From Dechloromonas sp. (GTDB taxonomy: Bacteria > Pseudomonadota > Gammaproteobacteria > Burkholderiales > Rhodocyclaceae), in assembly GCA_028687035.1 (NCBI GenBank), contig JAQUAX010000001.1:62001-126000 (forward strand): a stretch of 64,000 nucleotides of DNA. Direction: 5' to 3'. Of the stretch, positions 63,397 to 64,000 are shown piece after piece. The notes below the pieces were generated by a model. That model saw only the letters and a program-made list of their open reading frames with translations, ran no database searches and was not told where the DNA came from. A program made the position numbers and the translations under genes. The number at the start of each line of letters is the position of its first letter. Position 1 is the stretch's first letter.

Positions 63397-63429
63397 CTCT
63401 CGTATCAACGAGACGGTGATTGATAGAAT
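63397..63429 (+). promoter_or_regulatory. Candidate promoter and dyad before the YgjP-like gene
   Basis: TCTCGT-ATCA-ACGAGA dyad (63397-63412) just upstream of a TAGAAT -10 element (63424-63429, in TTGATAGAATTCGC). The -10 lies 33 bases before ATG 63462, which argues for that start. Confidence 0.38.
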
Positions 63430-63461
63430 TCGCTCCCACTGCGCTGTCCCGAACTACCGCC

Positions 63462-63992
63462 ATGCCCCCCAAAATTCCGCCCAAATATCTGGCTGGTTAC
63501 CCACCGGCGCTGGTGGAACAGGTATGTCAGCTGATCGGGCAAGACCGGCTGGAAACCGTATTGCTGCAGAAATACCCGGCCGCTCACGGCGTACGTACCG
63601 ACAGGGCGTTGTACGACTACGTCTCGGAAATCAAGAACACCTACCTGCGCAACGCCGGGCAAGTGAGCAAGGTGATGTTCGATAGCCGGCTGCAGGTAAT
63701 CCAGCATGCCTTGGGGACGCACACCAGCATTTCGCGGATACAGGGCGCCAAGCTGCAGGCGAAGCGCGAGATCCGCATTGCGTCGATCTTCAGGGACATG
63801 CCGCCCGAGTTTCTGCGCATGATCGTCGTGCACGAGGTCGCCCACATGAAGGAACGGGCGCATGACAAGGCCTTTTATCAGCTCTGCCGGCATATGGAAC
63901 CGAACTACCATCAAGTCGAACTCGATTTGCGCATTTACCTGAGCCACCTCGAAATCACCGGCCGGCCCCTGTGGGCCACGGCCTCGGCCTAG
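63462..63992 (+). CDS. YgjP-like M48-type metallopeptidase domain protein
   Basis: 176-residue protein of the YgjP/DUF45-like group. The zinc motif HEVAHMKERAHDKAFYQLCRH contains HEVAH plus a third His, so the metal site is complete. The N-terminal PPKYLAGYPPALVEQVCQLIGQDRLETVL and the segment IKNTYLRNAGQVSKVMFDSRL are typical of proteobacterial members annotated as metal-dependent hydrolases. A TTG start 14 codons earlier is rejected because it overlaps the -10 element. Codon third positions are less GC-rich than in neighbouring genes. Convergent or downstream neighbours lie outside the window. Confidence 0.88.
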   Translation: MPPKIPPKYLAGYPPALVEQVCQLIGQDRLETVLLQKYPAAHGVRTDRALYDYVSEIKNTYLRNAGQVSKVMFDSRLQVIQHALGTHTSISRIQGAKLQAKREIRIASIFRDMPPEFLRMIVVHEVAHMKERAHDKAFYQLCRHMEPNYHQVELDLRIYLSHLEITGRPLWATASA

Positions 63993-64000
63993 AGACCGGC

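Noticed and set aside
63420..63461. TTG start giving 14 extra residues for the YgjP-like protein
   Set aside because: The codons coincide with a TAGAAT -10 element and the added residues do not resemble the family N-terminus.

Overview
The window comes from a GC-rich (about 68-70 %) bacterial chromosome. Gene content points to a betaproteobacterium, most likely of the Rhodocyclales type, with facultative chemolithoautotrophic or sulfur-oxidising abilities; this assignment is inference. The support is a form II RuBisCO with a cbbFPTA cluster, a flavocytochrome c sulfide dehydrogenase, a CysB-type regulator, an extra infA paired with a cold-shock gene, and the Nudix-ThiE fusion beside a DUF815 ATPase. 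About 60 protein genes are packed tightly. I saw no tRNA, rRNA, insertion sequence, integrase, CRISPR array or phage gene.

Layout. 1-5.6 kb (minus strand): tonB-exbB-exbD-exbD followed directly by mdtA-mdtB, the last running off the left edge. 5.9-7.5 kb (plus): a molbindin and a sigma-54 activator resembling SfnR. 7.5-10.7 kb (minus): fccA-fccB, a four-helix membrane protein, an RBBP9-type hydrolase and an ArsR regulator with the cysteine pair of SqrR/BigR persulfide sensors. 10.9-13.6 kb (plus): a helix-hairpin-helix protein, cysA and a CysB-family regulator. 13.8-18.7 kb: a LytS-type hybrid histidine kinase converging on a diguanylate cyclase-FadL pair. 18.8-21.3 kb: a YkgJ-like protein and small unknowns. 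21.5-25.9 kb: pirin and azoreductase divergent from a LysR gene, then fpr divergent from a FinR-like LysR gene. 26-35.6 kb (minus): a three-gene signalling operon (REC-PAS-GGDEF-EAL-REC protein, membrane PAS sensor without kinase, 1624-residue hybrid kinase). 35.8-39.6 kb: a secreted unknown, a YqhD-like dehydrogenase with an old yellow enzyme, and the sulfate-binding protein. 40-43.7 kb: a periplasmic binding protein overlapping a hybrid kinase gene. 43.8-46.2 kb: cbbR and cbbM. 46.4-49.5 kb: ybjQ, unknowns, a frameshifted HD-GYP gene, infA and csp. 49.8-58.5 kb: cbbY divergent from cbbF-cbbP-cbbT-cbbA-pntAA-pntAB-pntB. 58.6-64 kb: yacG, the Nudix-ThiE fusion, the DUF815 ATPase, mltA, an ammonium transporter and a YgjP-like metalloprotease.

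How the parts fit. The Calvin-cycle genes form two transcription units under one CbbR (cbbM alone; cbbFPTA), and the second carries transhydrogenase genes that can supply NADPH for CO2 fixation. FccAB could supply electrons from sulfide, with the SqrR-like regulator as a plausible sensor. cysA, the CysB-type regulator and sbp serve assimilatory sulfate uptake, although the permease genes are elsewhere. An unusually large share of the window is signalling: three hybrid kinases, one kinase-less sensor and three c-di-GMP proteins, one of them broken by an apparent 4-base contraction.

The most noteworthy items are the SqrR-like/FccAB directon, the binding-protein/kinase pair, the three-gene relay operon, the transhydrogenase-tailed cbb operon, the apparent CTGG contraction in the HD-GYP gene, and several perfect palindromic operators. 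None of these amounts to a demonstrated new system from sequence alone.
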